DNA of 64,000 bases from Natribaculum breve (GTDB taxonomy: Archaea; Halobacteriota; Halobacteria; Halobacteriales; Natrialbaceae), in NCBI RefSeq assembly GCF_023008585.1, contig NZ_CP095390.1, positions 62,001 to 126,000 of the forward strand, in the 5' to 3' direction. The first letter of the stretch is position 1; each line of letters opens with the position of its first letter. A program made the position numbers and the translations under genes. Positions 1 to 9,417 of this stretch are shown piece after piece. Under the pieces are notes generated by a model that ran no database searches, was not told the DNA's origin, and was given only the letters and a program-made list of their open reading frames with translations.

Positions 1-1
1 T

Positions 2-1255
<1,254 letters not shown>

Positions 1256-1310
1256 TCACCATCCGATTTTCGAGAACGCAAGACGACGACAACACACGAT
1301 TCGAACACAT

Positions 1311-1754
1311 ATGCCAGATAACAACACTCACGATTCGACTGACAAACGAGCCGAGACGGACGGCGGCGTGGCCGGACAGGCCGGCCAGGCCCACCGAAAC
1401 ACCGATTACCTCAGTTCGGAGGTGAACATCATAAATCCGAGCACGCCGTTCATGCGTGACCACCTGCGGGTGGTCTGGACGGGCTTTGTCATCTGGGTGC
1501 TCGCCGTCTTCGGACCAGTGACGCTGACGTACCTGGCGACCGACGCGATGACGACCCCGATGCCGGTGCTTGGCTTCCCGCTGCACTACTTCCTGGTCGC
1601 GTTCGGCGCACCGACCAGCGCGTTGATCCTCTCGTTCTGGTACTCGCGCAAGCGCGACGCGCTCGATGAGAAGTACGGCATCGACCACGCGACCGTCGAA
1701 GAGACCAGTCACGGCAGCGAGGCCGCCGCCACCGACGGAGGTGTCGACGAATGA
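1311..1754 (+). CDS. sodium:solute symporter small subunit (DUF4212 type)
   Basis: A 147-residue protein with two hydrophobic segments (about residues 50-72 and 84-104), a long hydrophilic N-terminus and an acidic tail. Size, layout and position just before a sodium:solute symporter match the DUF4212 small subunit that accompanies acetate/organic acid symporters. Its stop overlaps the start of the next gene by four bases (ATGA), indicating translational coupling. The partner function is inferred from family and context; the substrate is not shown by the sequence. Confidence 0.85.
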   Translation: MPDNNTHDSTDKRAETDGGVAGQAGQAHRNTDYLSSEVNIINPSTPFMRDHLRVVWTGFVIWVLAVFGPVTLTYLATDAMTTPMPVLGFPLHYFLVAFGAPTSALILSFWYSRKRDALDEKYGIDHATVEETSHGSEAAATDGGVDE

Positions 1755-3442
1755 CCGGAGTCCCGGTCGTTCCGCTGCAGGAGAGCCTCCTTCCCGAGTC
1801 GCTCAACATCTCGTTCAAGCTGCTCCCGTCTATCCTCGTGCTGGGGATGCTGGGGCTGTTCCTCGCCATCGGGTTCGTCTTCCGCGTGGCCGACACCGAG
1901 AACATGTGGGTCGCCGGCCGCTCGATCGGGAACGTCGAGAACGGGATGGCCATCGGTGCGAACTGGATGTCGGCCGCATCCTATCTCGGGATGGCGGCCT
2001 CGATCGCACTGGCCGGCTTCTACGGGCTGGTGTTCGTCGTCGGCTGGACGACGGGCTACTTCATCCTGCTCATCTTCCTGGCGGCGCAACTGCGCCGGTT
2101 CGGGAAGTACACCGCACCGGACTTCGTCGGCGACCGCTTTAACTCCGACACCGCACGCGCCATCGCGGCCGTCACGACGTTCCTCATCGGCTTCGTCTAC
2201 GCGATCGGCCAGGCGAAGGGCATGGCGCTCGTCGGTCTGTACGTCTTCGGGGACTACGGCGGTCTCATCCCCGGACTCGACGGCTACCAGGTGATGGTCG
2301 TCTTCATGATGGCGATCACCGTCGGCTACCTGACGCTGTCCGGCATGCTTGGCGCGACGAAGAACCAGGCCGTCCAGTACGTCATCCTCATTACAGCGTT
2401 CCTGGTGGGTCTGTTCGTCGTCGGCTGGACGAACGGCTACTCGACGGTGTTGCCGCAGATCGAGTACGGCATGCTGATCGACGACCTCGGTGGCGAGTTC
2501 TCCGAACCGTTCACCCACTCGAGTTACTACCTGTGGATCGCGACCACGTTCTCGCTGATCGTCGGCACCTGTGGGCTCCCGCACGTGCTGGTGCGGTTCT
2601 ACACGGTCGAAAGCGAGCGGACGGCCCGCTGGTCGACCGTCTGGGGCCTGTTCTTCATCTGCCTCCTGTACTGGAGCGCACCGGCGTTCGCGGCGTTCGG
2701 GACCGACCTCTACAGCACGAACGTCCGCCCGACGTACGGTGATCCCGGCATGGCCAGTGCCGCAAGCGAGGTCATCGTCGTGCTGGCGGCCCAGCTGTCG
2801 AACCTGCCACAGTGGTTCGTCGGGTTCGTCGCGGCCGGCGGTATCGCCGCGGCCATCGCGACCGTCGCCGGACTGTTCATCGCGGGCTCGTCGGCGGTTA
2901 GCCACGACATCTACACGAACATCATCAACGAGGACGCGACCCAGCGCCAGCAGATCCTCGTCGGCCGCCTGGCCATCATCTTGCTCGGCGTGCTGACCAC
3001 GCTGGCTGCCCTCAACCCCGCGTCGTCGATCGCCGCGCTCGTCAGCTACGCGTTCGCGCTGGCCGGGTCCGTGCTGTTCCCGATGTTCTTCATCGGGATG
3101 TGGTGGGAGAACGCCAACCGTCAGGGTGCTCTCGCCGGTATGACCACCGGGCTGGTCCTCTGGTCGATCCCGATGATCAACGAGATCGTCCCGACGTACG
3201 TGTCCTCGCTCGAGGCACCGCTGTCGGCGGGACTGGCACAGTGGATGCCGGCGATCGGGTCGGCGCTGATCACCCTGCCGATCGTCTTCGCGGTCACCAT
3301 CGTCGTCTCGCTGCTGACCGACGAGCCGGACATGGAGACGAAACGGGTCGTGCGCCAGTGTCACAGTCCCGAGCCGATGGGCCAGCACAAGACTGCAGAA
3401 GACGTCGTTGCTGACGGTGGCAACGCTCCCGCAGACGATTAA
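1751..3442 (+). CDS. sodium:solute symporter, large subunit (acetate-type)
   Basis: A 563-residue polytopic membrane protein of the SSS family. About 13 hydrophobic segments are visible, with typical pieces such as VAGRSIGNVENGMAIGANWM near residue 55 and SSAVSHDIYTNII near residue 380. The cytoplasmic tail after residue 520 is hydrophilic. It is coupled by ATGA to the small subunit and lies between acs and a UspA gene, so sodium-coupled uptake of acetate or a similar monocarboxylate is the likeliest role. The exact substrate is inferred. Confidence 0.9.
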   Translation: MTGVPVVPLQESLLPESLNISFKLLPSILVLGMLGLFLAIGFVFRVADTENMWVAGRSIGNVENGMAIGANWMSAASYLGMAASIALAGFYGLVFVVGWTTGYFILLIFLAAQLRRFGKYTAPDFVGDRFNSDTARAIAAVTTFLIGFVYAIGQAKGMALVGLYVFGDYGGLIPGLDGYQVMVVFMMAITVGYLTLSGMLGATKNQAVQYVILITAFLVGLFVVGWTNGYSTVLPQIEYGMLIDDLGGEFSEPFTHSSYYLWIATTFSLIVGTCGLPHVLVRFYTVESERTARWSTVWGLFFICLLYWSAPAFAAFGTDLYSTNVRPTYGDPGMASAASEVIVVLAAQLSNLPQWFVGFVAAGGIAAAIATVAGLFIAGSSAVSHDIYTNIINEDATQRQQILVGRLAIILLGVLTTLAALNPASSIAALVSYAFALAGSVLFPMFFIGMWWENANRQGALAGMTTGLVLWSIPMINEIVPTYVSSLEAPLSAGLAQWMPAIGSALITLPIVFAVTIVVSLLTDEPDMETKRVVRQCHSPEPMGQHKTAEDVVADGGNAPADD

Positions 3443-3445
3443 ATC

Positions 3446-3907
3446 ATGTACGACAAAATACTCGTTCCGACCGATGGTAGCGATACGTCCGAGGCCGCCG
3501 TCGAGCACGCGATCGACCTCGCCGAGAAGTACGGGGCAGAGGTCCACGCCCTGTACGTGGTCGACACCGACTCGATGAGCCTCAGTCTCGGCGGCGAACA
3601 ACTCGACCGCATCGAGCAGGGCCAGTTCGGCGAGATGGACGAGGTTCGCGAACGCGCCGAAAGCGCCACCGGCTACGTGGCCGATCGCGCAGCCGAGCAC
3701 GGACTCGAGACGGTCGAACACATCTCGGCGGGCAGACCCCACTCGCAGATCGACAACTACGTCGAGAGTAACGGGATCGATCTCGTCGTGATGGGATCGC
3801 ACGGCCGCTCGGGCGTCAGGCGAGCGCTGCTCGGCAGCGTCACCGAGCGAACGCTCCGGTCGACGCACGCTCCGATCCTCGTCGTCGACGTGGACAGAAG
3901 CGAGTAG
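3446..3907 (+). CDS. universal stress protein (UspA family)
   Basis: A 153-residue single-domain Usp. It starts MYDKILVPTDGS and carries the C-terminal nucleotide-binding signature GSHGRSG followed by GS at the usual spacing (GxxG-x9-GS), so it probably binds ATP. It begins three bases after the symporter stop, so it is probably the last gene of the acs-symporter transcription unit. Haloarchaeal symporter genes are often followed by a Usp gene, which may modulate the transporter; that link is inference. Confidence 0.93.
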   Translation: MYDKILVPTDGSDTSEAAVEHAIDLAEKYGAEVHALYVVDTDSMSLSLGGEQLDRIEQGQFGEMDEVRERAESATGYVADRAAEHGLETVEHISAGRPHSQIDNYVESNGIDLVVMGSHGRSGVRRALLGSVTERTLRSTHAPILVVDVDRSE

Positions 3908-3991
3908 CGGATCGCGGACTCGCGGACTGATGCTGGTTTTTTGGACGCCACACCGGGTACGAGTAGCGGCGGCGCTGTCGGAGAATACTCA

Positions 3992-4215
3992 TACTGCCGG
4001 ACGACGCGGCTCAGCCGTCGGTCGTCCTCGAGGCGTGAGGCGTCCTCGCCAGCGGTTCGGCCGTCGAGACGCGATGAGTCCGTACTGATACTACTGGACA
4101 ACAGTCGGGACACACCCGATCGCGACTCGAGTGTGTCGCCACCGGCGACAGCGTCTCACGTGCGAGCAGTGTGTGACCCGTGTCGTCGAGCAGTATGCCT
4201 TGTTGTGCGGCCGTA
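3992..4215 (+). repeat. family A palindromic element A0, interrupted by A1
   Basis: The left end TACTGCCGGAC at 3992 follows a TCA (3989-3991). The interior aligns with element A2 (CTCAG...CTCGAGGCG...GTCGAGACGCGATGAG). The similarity stops at 4085, where element A1 begins, and resumes at 4199 with TTGTTGTGCGGCCGTA, ending at 4215 before GCA. So A1 has inserted into an older, diverged A copy. The 372-bp gap 3908-4279 holds A0 and A1 and no gene that I can support. Confidence 0.7.
4089..4195 (+). mobile_element. family A palindromic element A1 (107 bp, MITE-like)
   Basis: Inverted ends: TACTACTGGACAACAG on the left and GTGTCGTCGAGCAGTA on the right. A central hairpin reads GTGTCGCC-ac-CGGCGACA. 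Length is 107 bp, the same as A2. It is flanked by TGA (4086-4088) and TGC (4196-4198), a 3-bp target duplication with one change. It is nested in A0. No open reading frame; presumed to be moved by a transposase elsewhere in the genome. Confidence 0.8.
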
Positions 4216-4279
4216 GCAGCAATCGTGCTCCTCGTTTCCGCGAGAGCGACGTTCGTTCGAACCGCGAGCGTCGTCGGGA

Positions 4280-4501
4280 CTACTGGTTCTGCTGGCGGAG
4301 CGCGAGTTCGAAATTCCAGACGAACCCGAAGTACGCGACGATTCCCGCGAGCATGAGCATGTAGTACACCCAGGTCGGCGTCCCGAGCAGGTAGTCGACG
4401 AGCTCGACCATCGTCACCCAGACGATCGCGAACGCGAGATCGGTCAGTATCCCCCACCGCTCCTCTCGTGCAGTCTGGAGCCACTCGCGAACGCCGGTCA
4501 T
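4280..4501 (-). CDS. small haloarchaeal membrane protein, function unknown
   Basis: A 73-residue protein with two clear membrane segments (about residues 18-39 and 45-65), a short charged N-terminus and a glutamine-rich C-terminal end. Codon use and amino acid make-up fit a real haloarchaeal gene rather than a shadow frame. I do not recognise a named family. It stands alone, divergent from the Trm56 gene with about 150 bp between the two starts. Confidence 0.65.
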   Translation of the reverse strand: MTGVREWLQTAREERWGILTDLAFAIVWVTMVELVDYLLGTPTWVYYMLMLAGIVAYFGFVWNFELALRQQNQ

Positions 4502-4649
4502 CGAGCGCTCACCCGGCTGCTGGATGCTATCATTACGCGAGTGTTTCGCAGGGACCTCGAAAAAGCCTGTCGACGATCACCCGATCGGACCACCCGACGA
4601 CGAAGAGCAAAACGAAATTCCCTAACCTCCCGCCGCAGTGGGTACCGTC

Positions 4650-5213
4650 ATGCAGGAGTTTCCAGCGGTCGCAGTCCTCCGACTCGGTCACCGCCCCGGC
4701 CGGGACGAACGGATGACGACCCACGTCGGCCTCACGGCACGCGCACTCGGCGCGGATCGCGTGATCTTCCCGGACAACGCCGGGGGCTCGCTCGAGACCG
4801 TCGAGGACATCACCGACCGCTTCGGCGGTCCCTTCGAGGCGGAACTCACCGACTCCCCTCGCGGCGTCGTCCGAAACTGGGACGGGCGCGTCGTCCACCT
4901 GACGATGTACGGCGAGCGAGTGCAGGACGTCGAAGACGAGATCCGGGCCGTCCACCGGGACGAACCGCTTCTGGTCGTCGTCGGCGCGGAGAAGGTCCCG
5001 TTCGACGTCTACGAGGCGGCAGACTGGAACGTCGGCGTGACGAACCAGCCCCACTCCGAGGTCGCCGGCCTCGCCGTCTTCCTCGACCGGCTGTTCGAGG
5101 GGAGAGAACTCGAGCGCGAGTGGAACGACGCCGACCGGCGGGTAATTCCGAAGGCGACGGGCAAGCGCGTCGTCTCGGCCGACTCGAGCGACGACGACCC
5201 GGAGGCACAGTGA
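4650..5213 (+). CDS. tRNA (cytidine(56)-2'-O)-methyltransferase aTrm56
   Basis: SPOUT-class archaeal enzyme that methylates the ribose of C56 in the T-loop of tRNA. The 187-residue product shows the family start (VLRLGHRPGRDERMTTHVGL), the knot region VVGAEKVPFDVYE and NVGVTNQPHSEVAGLAVFLD near the C-terminus. A GTG lies four codons upstream in frame at 4638, but the ATG at 4650 gives the start usual for the family and is preferred. The acidic tail is typical of halophiles. Confidence 0.9.
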   Translation: MQEFPAVAVLRLGHRPGRDERMTTHVGLTARALGADRVIFPDNAGGSLETVEDITDRFGGPFEAELTDSPRGVVRNWDGRVVHLTMYGERVQDVEDEIRAVHRDEPLLVVVGAEKVPFDVYEAADWNVGVTNQPHSEVAGLAVFLDRLFEGRELEREWNDADRRVIPKATGKRVVSADSSDDDPEAQ

Positions 5214-5271
5214 CGGCTGTGTCGGTGGGTCTTCGACCGGGTGGGGCGTCGTTCTCGTCCGCTCGACCCGG

Positions 5272-5403
5272 CTACTGATCCGATTCGGTGCCGTCTCCGT
5301 TCACGCCGGTCGGTCGGTTGTCTCGCTCGTCTTCGTCGGGACCGAAGAGGCAGAGACAGACGTACGCCCACGCTCGACCCCGGCGTTTGCGAACTCGAGT
5401 CAT
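5272..5403 (-). CDS. possible 43-residue basic-then-acidic small protein
   Basis: An ATG at 5403 opens a 43-codon frame: a basic start (MTRVRKRRGRAWAY), a short cysteine-containing hydrophobic stretch (VCLCLFG) and an acidic C-terminus. Support comes from its upstream region: a TATA-like box at 5481-5488 and a DtxR-type palindrome at 5464-5479, both placed correctly for a minus-strand promoter. It fills part of the 382-bp gap 5214-5595. I do not recognise a family; the frame could be fortuitous. Confidence 0.4.
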   Translation of the reverse strand: MTRVRKRRGRAWAYVCLCLFGPDEDERDNRPTGVNGDGTESDQ

Positions 5404-5463
5404 GTATGCTCTGTGTGATGGATTTCTATCGCTCGGCGGTTCGGTCGATTCGTCCCGTCACTG

Positions 5464-5479
5464 TTTAGGTGGGCCTAAA
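5464..5479. promoter_or_regulatory. DtxR/Idr-type palindromic operator candidate
   Basis: TTTAGGTGGGCCTAAA is a perfect inverted repeat (TTTAGG/CCTAAA, 4-bp spacer). It resembles the TTAGGnnnnCCTAA sites of DtxR-family metal-dependent regulators, including haloarchaeal Idr proteins. It lies just inside a minus-strand TATA-like box (5481-5488), where a bound protein would block initiation toward the small ORF at 5272-5403. It is 117 bp upstream of tfe, so control of tfe is the less likely reading. Assignment is by motif only. Confidence 0.5.
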
Positions 5480-5595
5480 ACATAATATCGTTTTCGGTGG
5501 AACGGCGTTCCGAACGCCCGTCGTGTGCCGGCCGCCGGTCCGACGACCGAGATGGCTCAAAAGACTTAATGGCTGCATGGCGTTACGGATAGATA

Positions 5596-6114
5596 ATGGC
5601 TTTTGAGGACCTGCTCGAGGATCCGGTAATACAGAAATACTTGCACGAGCTGGTCGGTCCCAAGGGGATGCCCGTCGCGGCGGCACCGCCGGACGGGGAA
5701 GTGACCGACGAGGAGCTCGCGGAGGAACTCGACCTCGAGCTCAACGACGTCCGGCGGGCGCTGTTTATCCTGTACGAGAACGATCTCGCGTCCTACCGAC
5801 GGCTCCGAGACGAGGACTCGGGGTGGCTGACCTACCTCTGGACGTTCGAGTACGACAACATTCCCGAGAATCTAGAGGAGGAGATGTACCGCCTCCACGA
5901 CGCCTTGGAGGACCGGCGGGAGTACGAACGCAACCACGAGTTCTACCTCTGTGAGATCTGCTCGATTCGCTTCGAGTTCGGCGAGGCGATGGACTTCGGC
6001 TTCGAGTGTCCGGAGTGTGGCTCGCCGCTCGAATCGATGGACAACGACCGACTCGTCCAGGCGATGGACGAGCGCCTCGAGGAACTCGAGGACGAACTCA
6101 ACATCGACGCATAA
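5596..6114 (+). CDS. tfe: transcription initiation factor E, alpha subunit
   Basis: Archaeal TFE helps TBP/TFB-dependent promoter opening by RNA polymerase. The 172-residue protein has an N-terminal winged helix (about residues 1-95) and a C-terminal zinc ribbon with C119-x2-C122 and C138-x2-C141, followed by a charged helix. The TAA stop overlaps the next start by one base (TAATG), so it is co-translated with the DUF2110-like gene, a pairing common in haloarchaea. Confidence 0.96.
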   Translation: MAFEDLLEDPVIQKYLHELVGPKGMPVAAAPPDGEVTDEELAEELDLELNDVRRALFILYENDLASYRRLRDEDSGWLTYLWTFEYDNIPENLEEEMYRLHDALEDRREYERNHEFYLCEICSIRFEFGEAMDFGFECPECGSPLESMDNDRLVQAMDERLEELEDELNIDA

Positions 6115-6782
6115 TGGTCGTACTCGCGACGAAACTGTACGTCGACGGAGACGCCCGTGATCGCGCGCTCGACTCGCTGCGCTCGCTCGTCGACAACGAG
6201 ATCGGCGACCTCGAGGTCGAGTTCGAGGTCGGGGTTCGCCACGACGAGTTCCCGTCGGTGACGATCGAGGGCGAGGACGCGGTCGTCGCCCGCAACGTCC
6301 TCCGCGAGGAGTGGGGGGAGATCGTCCCCGACCTCGAGGAGGGCGAGACGTACGTCGGAACCCTCGAGTCCTGGGACGAGGACGGATTCGTCCTCGACGC
6401 GGGCCAGCCAGTTCGGATCCCCGCCGACGAACTCGGGCTCGGACCCGGCACCCCCGCCCAGATCCGCGAACGGTACGGGCTCGTCCAGCACCTGCCGATG
6501 CGCTTCGTCTACGCCGAAGGCGGCTCGCGGCTCGCGGACGAGGAACGCGACCGGCTGTACGACTGGACGCGCGGCAACGGCCGACTCAACGTCAACAGCG
6601 CCACGCGTGCCGAGGTCCGGGCGACGCTCAACCGTGCCGGCCACGCCCGCGACTACGTGACCGTCGAACGCCTCGGCTTGCTCGAGCAGAGCGTCGTCAC
6701 GACGGAAGGGACGGATCCGCCGGGACTGCTCGCGAGCGTCGGCGAGTATCTCCCTGCGGAACTTCGGTGTGTCGTTCCCTAG
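6114..6782 (+). CDS. DUF2110 family protein
   Basis: A 222-residue soluble protein that starts MVVLATKLYVDGDARDRAL. The ATG at 6114 overlaps the tfe stop, which decides the start; an in-frame upstream extension runs through tfe and is rejected. Family assignment to the archaeal DUF2110 group rests on the tfe neighbourhood and general similarity as I remember it. No catalytic motif is visible. The location suggests a link to transcription or translation, but function is unknown. Confidence 0.8.
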   Translation: MVVLATKLYVDGDARDRALDSLRSLVDNEIGDLEVEFEVGVRHDEFPSVTIEGEDAVVARNVLREEWGEIVPDLEEGETYVGTLESWDEDGFVLDAGQPVRIPADELGLGPGTPAQIRERYGLVQHLPMRFVYAEGGSRLADEERDRLYDWTRGNGRLNVNSATRAEVRATLNRAGHARDYVTVERLGLLEQSVVTTEGTDPPGLLASVGEYLPAELRCVVP

Positions 6783-6784
6783 TT

Positions 6785-7558
6785 ATGAATCGACGTCTCG
6801 CATTCGCCGTCCTGGTCGTCGGGTTGCTCGTCACGATGGCGGGTTGCTCGGCGATCTTCGGTGGCATCTCGGACGAAGACCTCGACCGGGAACAGGACTA
6901 CGACGACCTCCGGGATCGCGACGCCGACGTCGCCATCGAGATCGAGGACGTCGGGCTCGTAAGTGACGGCGAGTTCCGTGCCGTGTACGACCTGAACGAC
7001 ACCGAGGAACTGTCGCTCCACCGGTCGTCGTTCTACCGCGACCGGGCGCTCGACGTCCACAGCGTCCGGTACTGGTACCCGAACGGGACGGTGGTCACCG
7101 GCTCGGAACTGGACGTCGACCAGGGCCGGTCGAACACGAACGTGCGCGTTCCGGACGGGAACGGGACGGTCGCGTTCACCGGGAGCGCCGGGAGTCGGAC
7201 GTTCCGCCTGCCAGCGTACGTCTCGGGATCGTACGAGGTGATCTTGCCCGAGGGATACCGAACGACGAACTTCCTGTTCGGTGACGTCAATCCGGGCGAC
7301 TACGAACGGGAGGTCGTCGACGGCCAGGAACACCTGACGTGGGAGGAAAACGACCGGCCGATTTCGATCCGGTACTACCTCCCGCGTGACGTGACGCTGT
7401 TTGCGGGACTGGTCGTCCTCGTCGTGGCTCTCGGCGGTGTCGGCGTCGCCTACTACTACCGGCAGATGAAGCGCCTCCGGGAACGCCGCGAGGAGATGGG
7501 CGTCGACGTCGACGTCGACGACGACTCAGGCGGTGGCCCGCCGCCGGGCTTTCGGTGA
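6785..7558 (+). CDS. haloarchaeal lipoprotein with C-terminal membrane anchor (DUF5803-like)
   Basis: The ATG at 6785, two bases after the previous stop, gives a 257-residue protein with a signal peptide ending in the lipobox TMAGC (lipidated Cys21). The exposed domain (about 25-200) is rich in Asp, Asn and Tyr, and a hydrophobic segment (about 200-222) is followed by a charged acidic/Gly/Pro tail. An in-frame upstream extension overlaps the preceding gene and is not used. Family name is from memory; the role at the cell surface is unknown. Confidence 0.8.
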   Translation: MNRRLAFAVLVVGLLVTMAGCSAIFGGISDEDLDREQDYDDLRDRDADVAIEIEDVGLVSDGEFRAVYDLNDTEELSLHRSSFYRDRALDVHSVRYWYPNGTVVTGSELDVDQGRSNTNVRVPDGNGTVAFTGSAGSRTFRLPAYVSGSYEVILPEGYRTTNFLFGDVNPGDYEREVVDGQEHLTWEENDRPISIRYYLPRDVTLFAGLVVLVVALGGVGVAYYYRQMKRLRERREEMGVDVDVDDDSGGGPPPGFR

Positions 7559-7588
7559 CCCGCCGGCAACCAGTTTCTCCCGACGGTA

Positions 7589-8038
7589 TCACCCGTTGAT
7601 CGCACGCTCGTCCAGCCAGAGCGTCGTCGTCCCGTCGACCTCGAGTCGCCCCCGGACGAACCGCTCGCTCGCTCGAGCGGGCAGTAGCGTCGAGCGGTCG
7701 ACGGAGCGGACGCCACCGACGGCGTCGACGAGCCAGCCACTCGACGTTCCCGCGTCGTCGACGGGTTCGAACACGACGAGTTTTCGCTCGTCGCCCCCGG
7801 GCAGTGCCCGGGCGTGAGCACCGAAGACCCGCGGGAGGTCGACGACGCGAACCCGCGTTCCGTCGACGACGACGTCGCCCGCGTGCCACGGGTCGGCGTC
7901 CTCGAGCGCGTCGTTGACCGTGACGCCGAGAACGGTCGTGATACGTTCGACGGCGGTACAGTACTGCGTCTCTCGAACGTCGAACGTCAGCACCGGTTCC
8001 GGTTCGTCGGTCGAGTCGGGGCTCGGGACGGTCGTCAT
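7589..8038 (-). CDS. cheW: CheW-like chemotaxis adaptor
   Basis: A 149-residue protein with a single CheW-like beta-barrel domain (FDVRETQYCTAVERITTVLG; later VRVVDLPRVFGAH and KLVVFEP). CheW links transducers to the CheA kinase. It is read divergently from a second cheW at 8182 with 143 bp between, at the head of a che cluster. The sequence is shorter and more diverged than the second copy, so a specialised or accessory adaptor role is possible. Confidence 0.82.
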   Translation of the reverse strand: MTTVPSPDSTDEPEPVLTFDVRETQYCTAVERITTVLGVTVNDALEDADPWHAGDVVVDGTRVRVVDLPRVFGAHARALPGGDERKLVVFEPVDDAGTSSGWLVDAVGGVRSVDRSTLLPARASERFVRGRLEVDGTTTLWLDERAING

Positions 8039-8181
8039 CGGTCGTACTGCATCCCGTCCGAAAGGTAAACCTGTCGCAGTCTCGCGTTTTCCCGCCGACG
8101 AAGCCGACAGAATCGTCGCGAAGGGGTCGTCCTGACAGGAGTCAACGTTTTAATGATGCGACGTAAGTTACGAGCACGAAC

Positions 8182-8928
8182 ATGTCTCCGGATCTCCCCG
8201 ACAAACTCCTCGGTATCAGTCTCGACGAGCCAGACGAGCGCCGCGCGCAAGACGACGGCGACGACGAGGACCTCGAGCGGTTCGTCTTCTTCGAGCACGG
8301 CGAACACCGCCTCGCACTCGACGTCGACGACGTGGCAACGATCACCGACTCGCCGGCGGAACTGACGCGCGTCCCGCGATCGCCCAGTGCGGTCGAGGGC
8401 GTGATGGACCTGCGGGGGGAGATCACCGCCGTCGTCGACCTTCGGACGCACTTTCCGGTCGACGAGGAGCCGTCGGCCGACCGGCGACTCGTCGTCTTCG
8501 ATCGACCGAACGACCAGCAATCGGCGGCGATCCGCGTCGACGACGTCCACGGCGTCGAGACCGTCCCGGCGAGCAACGTCTTAGACGAGGACGGCGTAGC
8601 GAGCAGGGACGTCTCGGGGCGGGCACTCGAGCACCCACTCGTCACCGCCATCGTCGCCACGGAACACCACCCCGACGTCGACGACGTCGTTTCGCGGGAC
8701 GCACTGACCGACCCCGACGAGGCCGGATCGAGTGACGACGCGTCGGCAGTGCGAAGCCAGTTCGTCGGCGCCAGCGCCCAGGAGACCGTCGGCACCGAGT
8801 TCGACGCCGGCGACGGATCGAACCAGCTGACAGACGAGCGAGAAGACGACGAGGCAGACGTCGTCCTCGAGGAGACGCCGCTGCTCGACGTCGAACGGTT
8901 ACTGCTGGCGTCCGGCCAGACGCAGTGA
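8182..8928 (+). CDS. cheW: CheW chemotaxis adaptor with acidic C-terminal extension
   Basis: A 248-residue protein. The CheW domain spans about residues 30-170, with typical FVFFEHGEHRLALDVDDV and RGEITAVVDLRTHF, and about 75 residues of acidic, low-complexity tail follow before a final hydrophobic motif (LLDVERLLLASGQ). Conventional CheW is about 150-170 residues, so the tail is extra. It leads the che genes at 9055 onward on the same strand but with its own gap of 126 bp, which contains the cheY promoter. Confidence 0.88.
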   Translation: MSPDLPDKLLGISLDEPDERRAQDDGDDEDLERFVFFEHGEHRLALDVDDVATITDSPAELTRVPRSPSAVEGVMDLRGEITAVVDLRTHFPVDEEPSADRRLVVFDRPNDQQSAAIRVDDVHGVETVPASNVLDEDGVASRDVSGRALEHPLVTAIVATEHHPDVDDVVSRDALTDPDEAGSSDDASAVRSQFVGASAQETVGTEFDAGDGSNQLTDEREDDEADVVLEETPLLDVERLLLASGQTQ

Positions 8929-9010
8929 TTTCTGCCCCGGTGTGGGGGTGACTCGAGTCGTGTCAAGTGGCGTTGACGACGTTTATCACGTCTGATAATC
9001 GAGAGACAGC

Positions 9011-9018
9011 ATTTATGG
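9011..9018 (+). promoter_or_regulatory. TATA-like box upstream of cheY
   Basis: The AT-rich octamer ATTTATGG lies about 40 bases before the cheY ATG at 9055, in an otherwise GC-rich gap. This fits an archaeal TATA box giving a short leader for the cheY-to-cheR transcript. Assigned from sequence only. Confidence 0.4.
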
Positions 9019-9054
9019 TAGTTGTATTTCAATCAAACCTTGGTGTACAACTGA

Positions 9055-9417
9055 ATGTCGACAGGGGTGCTCATCGTAGACGACTCTCATTTTATGCGGA
9101 ACTTACTGCGCCAGATTTTAGAGCAGGATTACCGCATCGTCGGGGAGGCGTCCAACGGCGCTAAAGCAGTCAAACTGTACAAGGAGCGAAAGCCGGACAT
9201 CGTCATGATGGACATCGTGATGCCGAAAGCAAACGGCATCAAGGCGACTGCGGCGATCAAGAAACTCGACCCCGACGCGAAGGTCATCATGTGTACGAGC
9301 GTCGGCCAACGAGAGAAGATGAAACTCGCAGTGAAAGCCGGCGCTGACGGGTACGTGACGAAGCCGTTCGAGGAAGAGAACGTCCGGAAGGCCCTGAAAG
9401 ACGTCGTCGCGGCATGA
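9055..9417 (+). CDS. cheY: chemotaxis response regulator CheY
   Basis: A 120-residue receiver domain. Acidic pocket D9/D10, phospho-acceptor D53 in MMDIVMP, switch Thr81/Ser82 and Lys103 in YVTKPF are all present. Phospho-CheY signals to the archaellum motor, in archaea through CheF-type adaptors, none of which is in this window. Its TGA overlaps the cheB start (ATGA), so the two are translated together. Confidence 0.96.
   Translation: MSTGVLIVDDSHFMRNLLRQILEQDYRIVGEASNGAKAVKLYKERKPDIVMMDIVMPKANGIKATAAIKKLDPDAKVIMCTSVGQREKMKLAVKAGADGYVTKPFEEENVRKALKDVVAA

Noticed and set aside
1709..3868. Long open frame (719 codons) opposite the symporter and Usp genes
   Set aside because: Arg/Asp-rich low-complexity product with no membrane or domain pattern; it mirrors the strong codon bias of the real genes on the plus strand.
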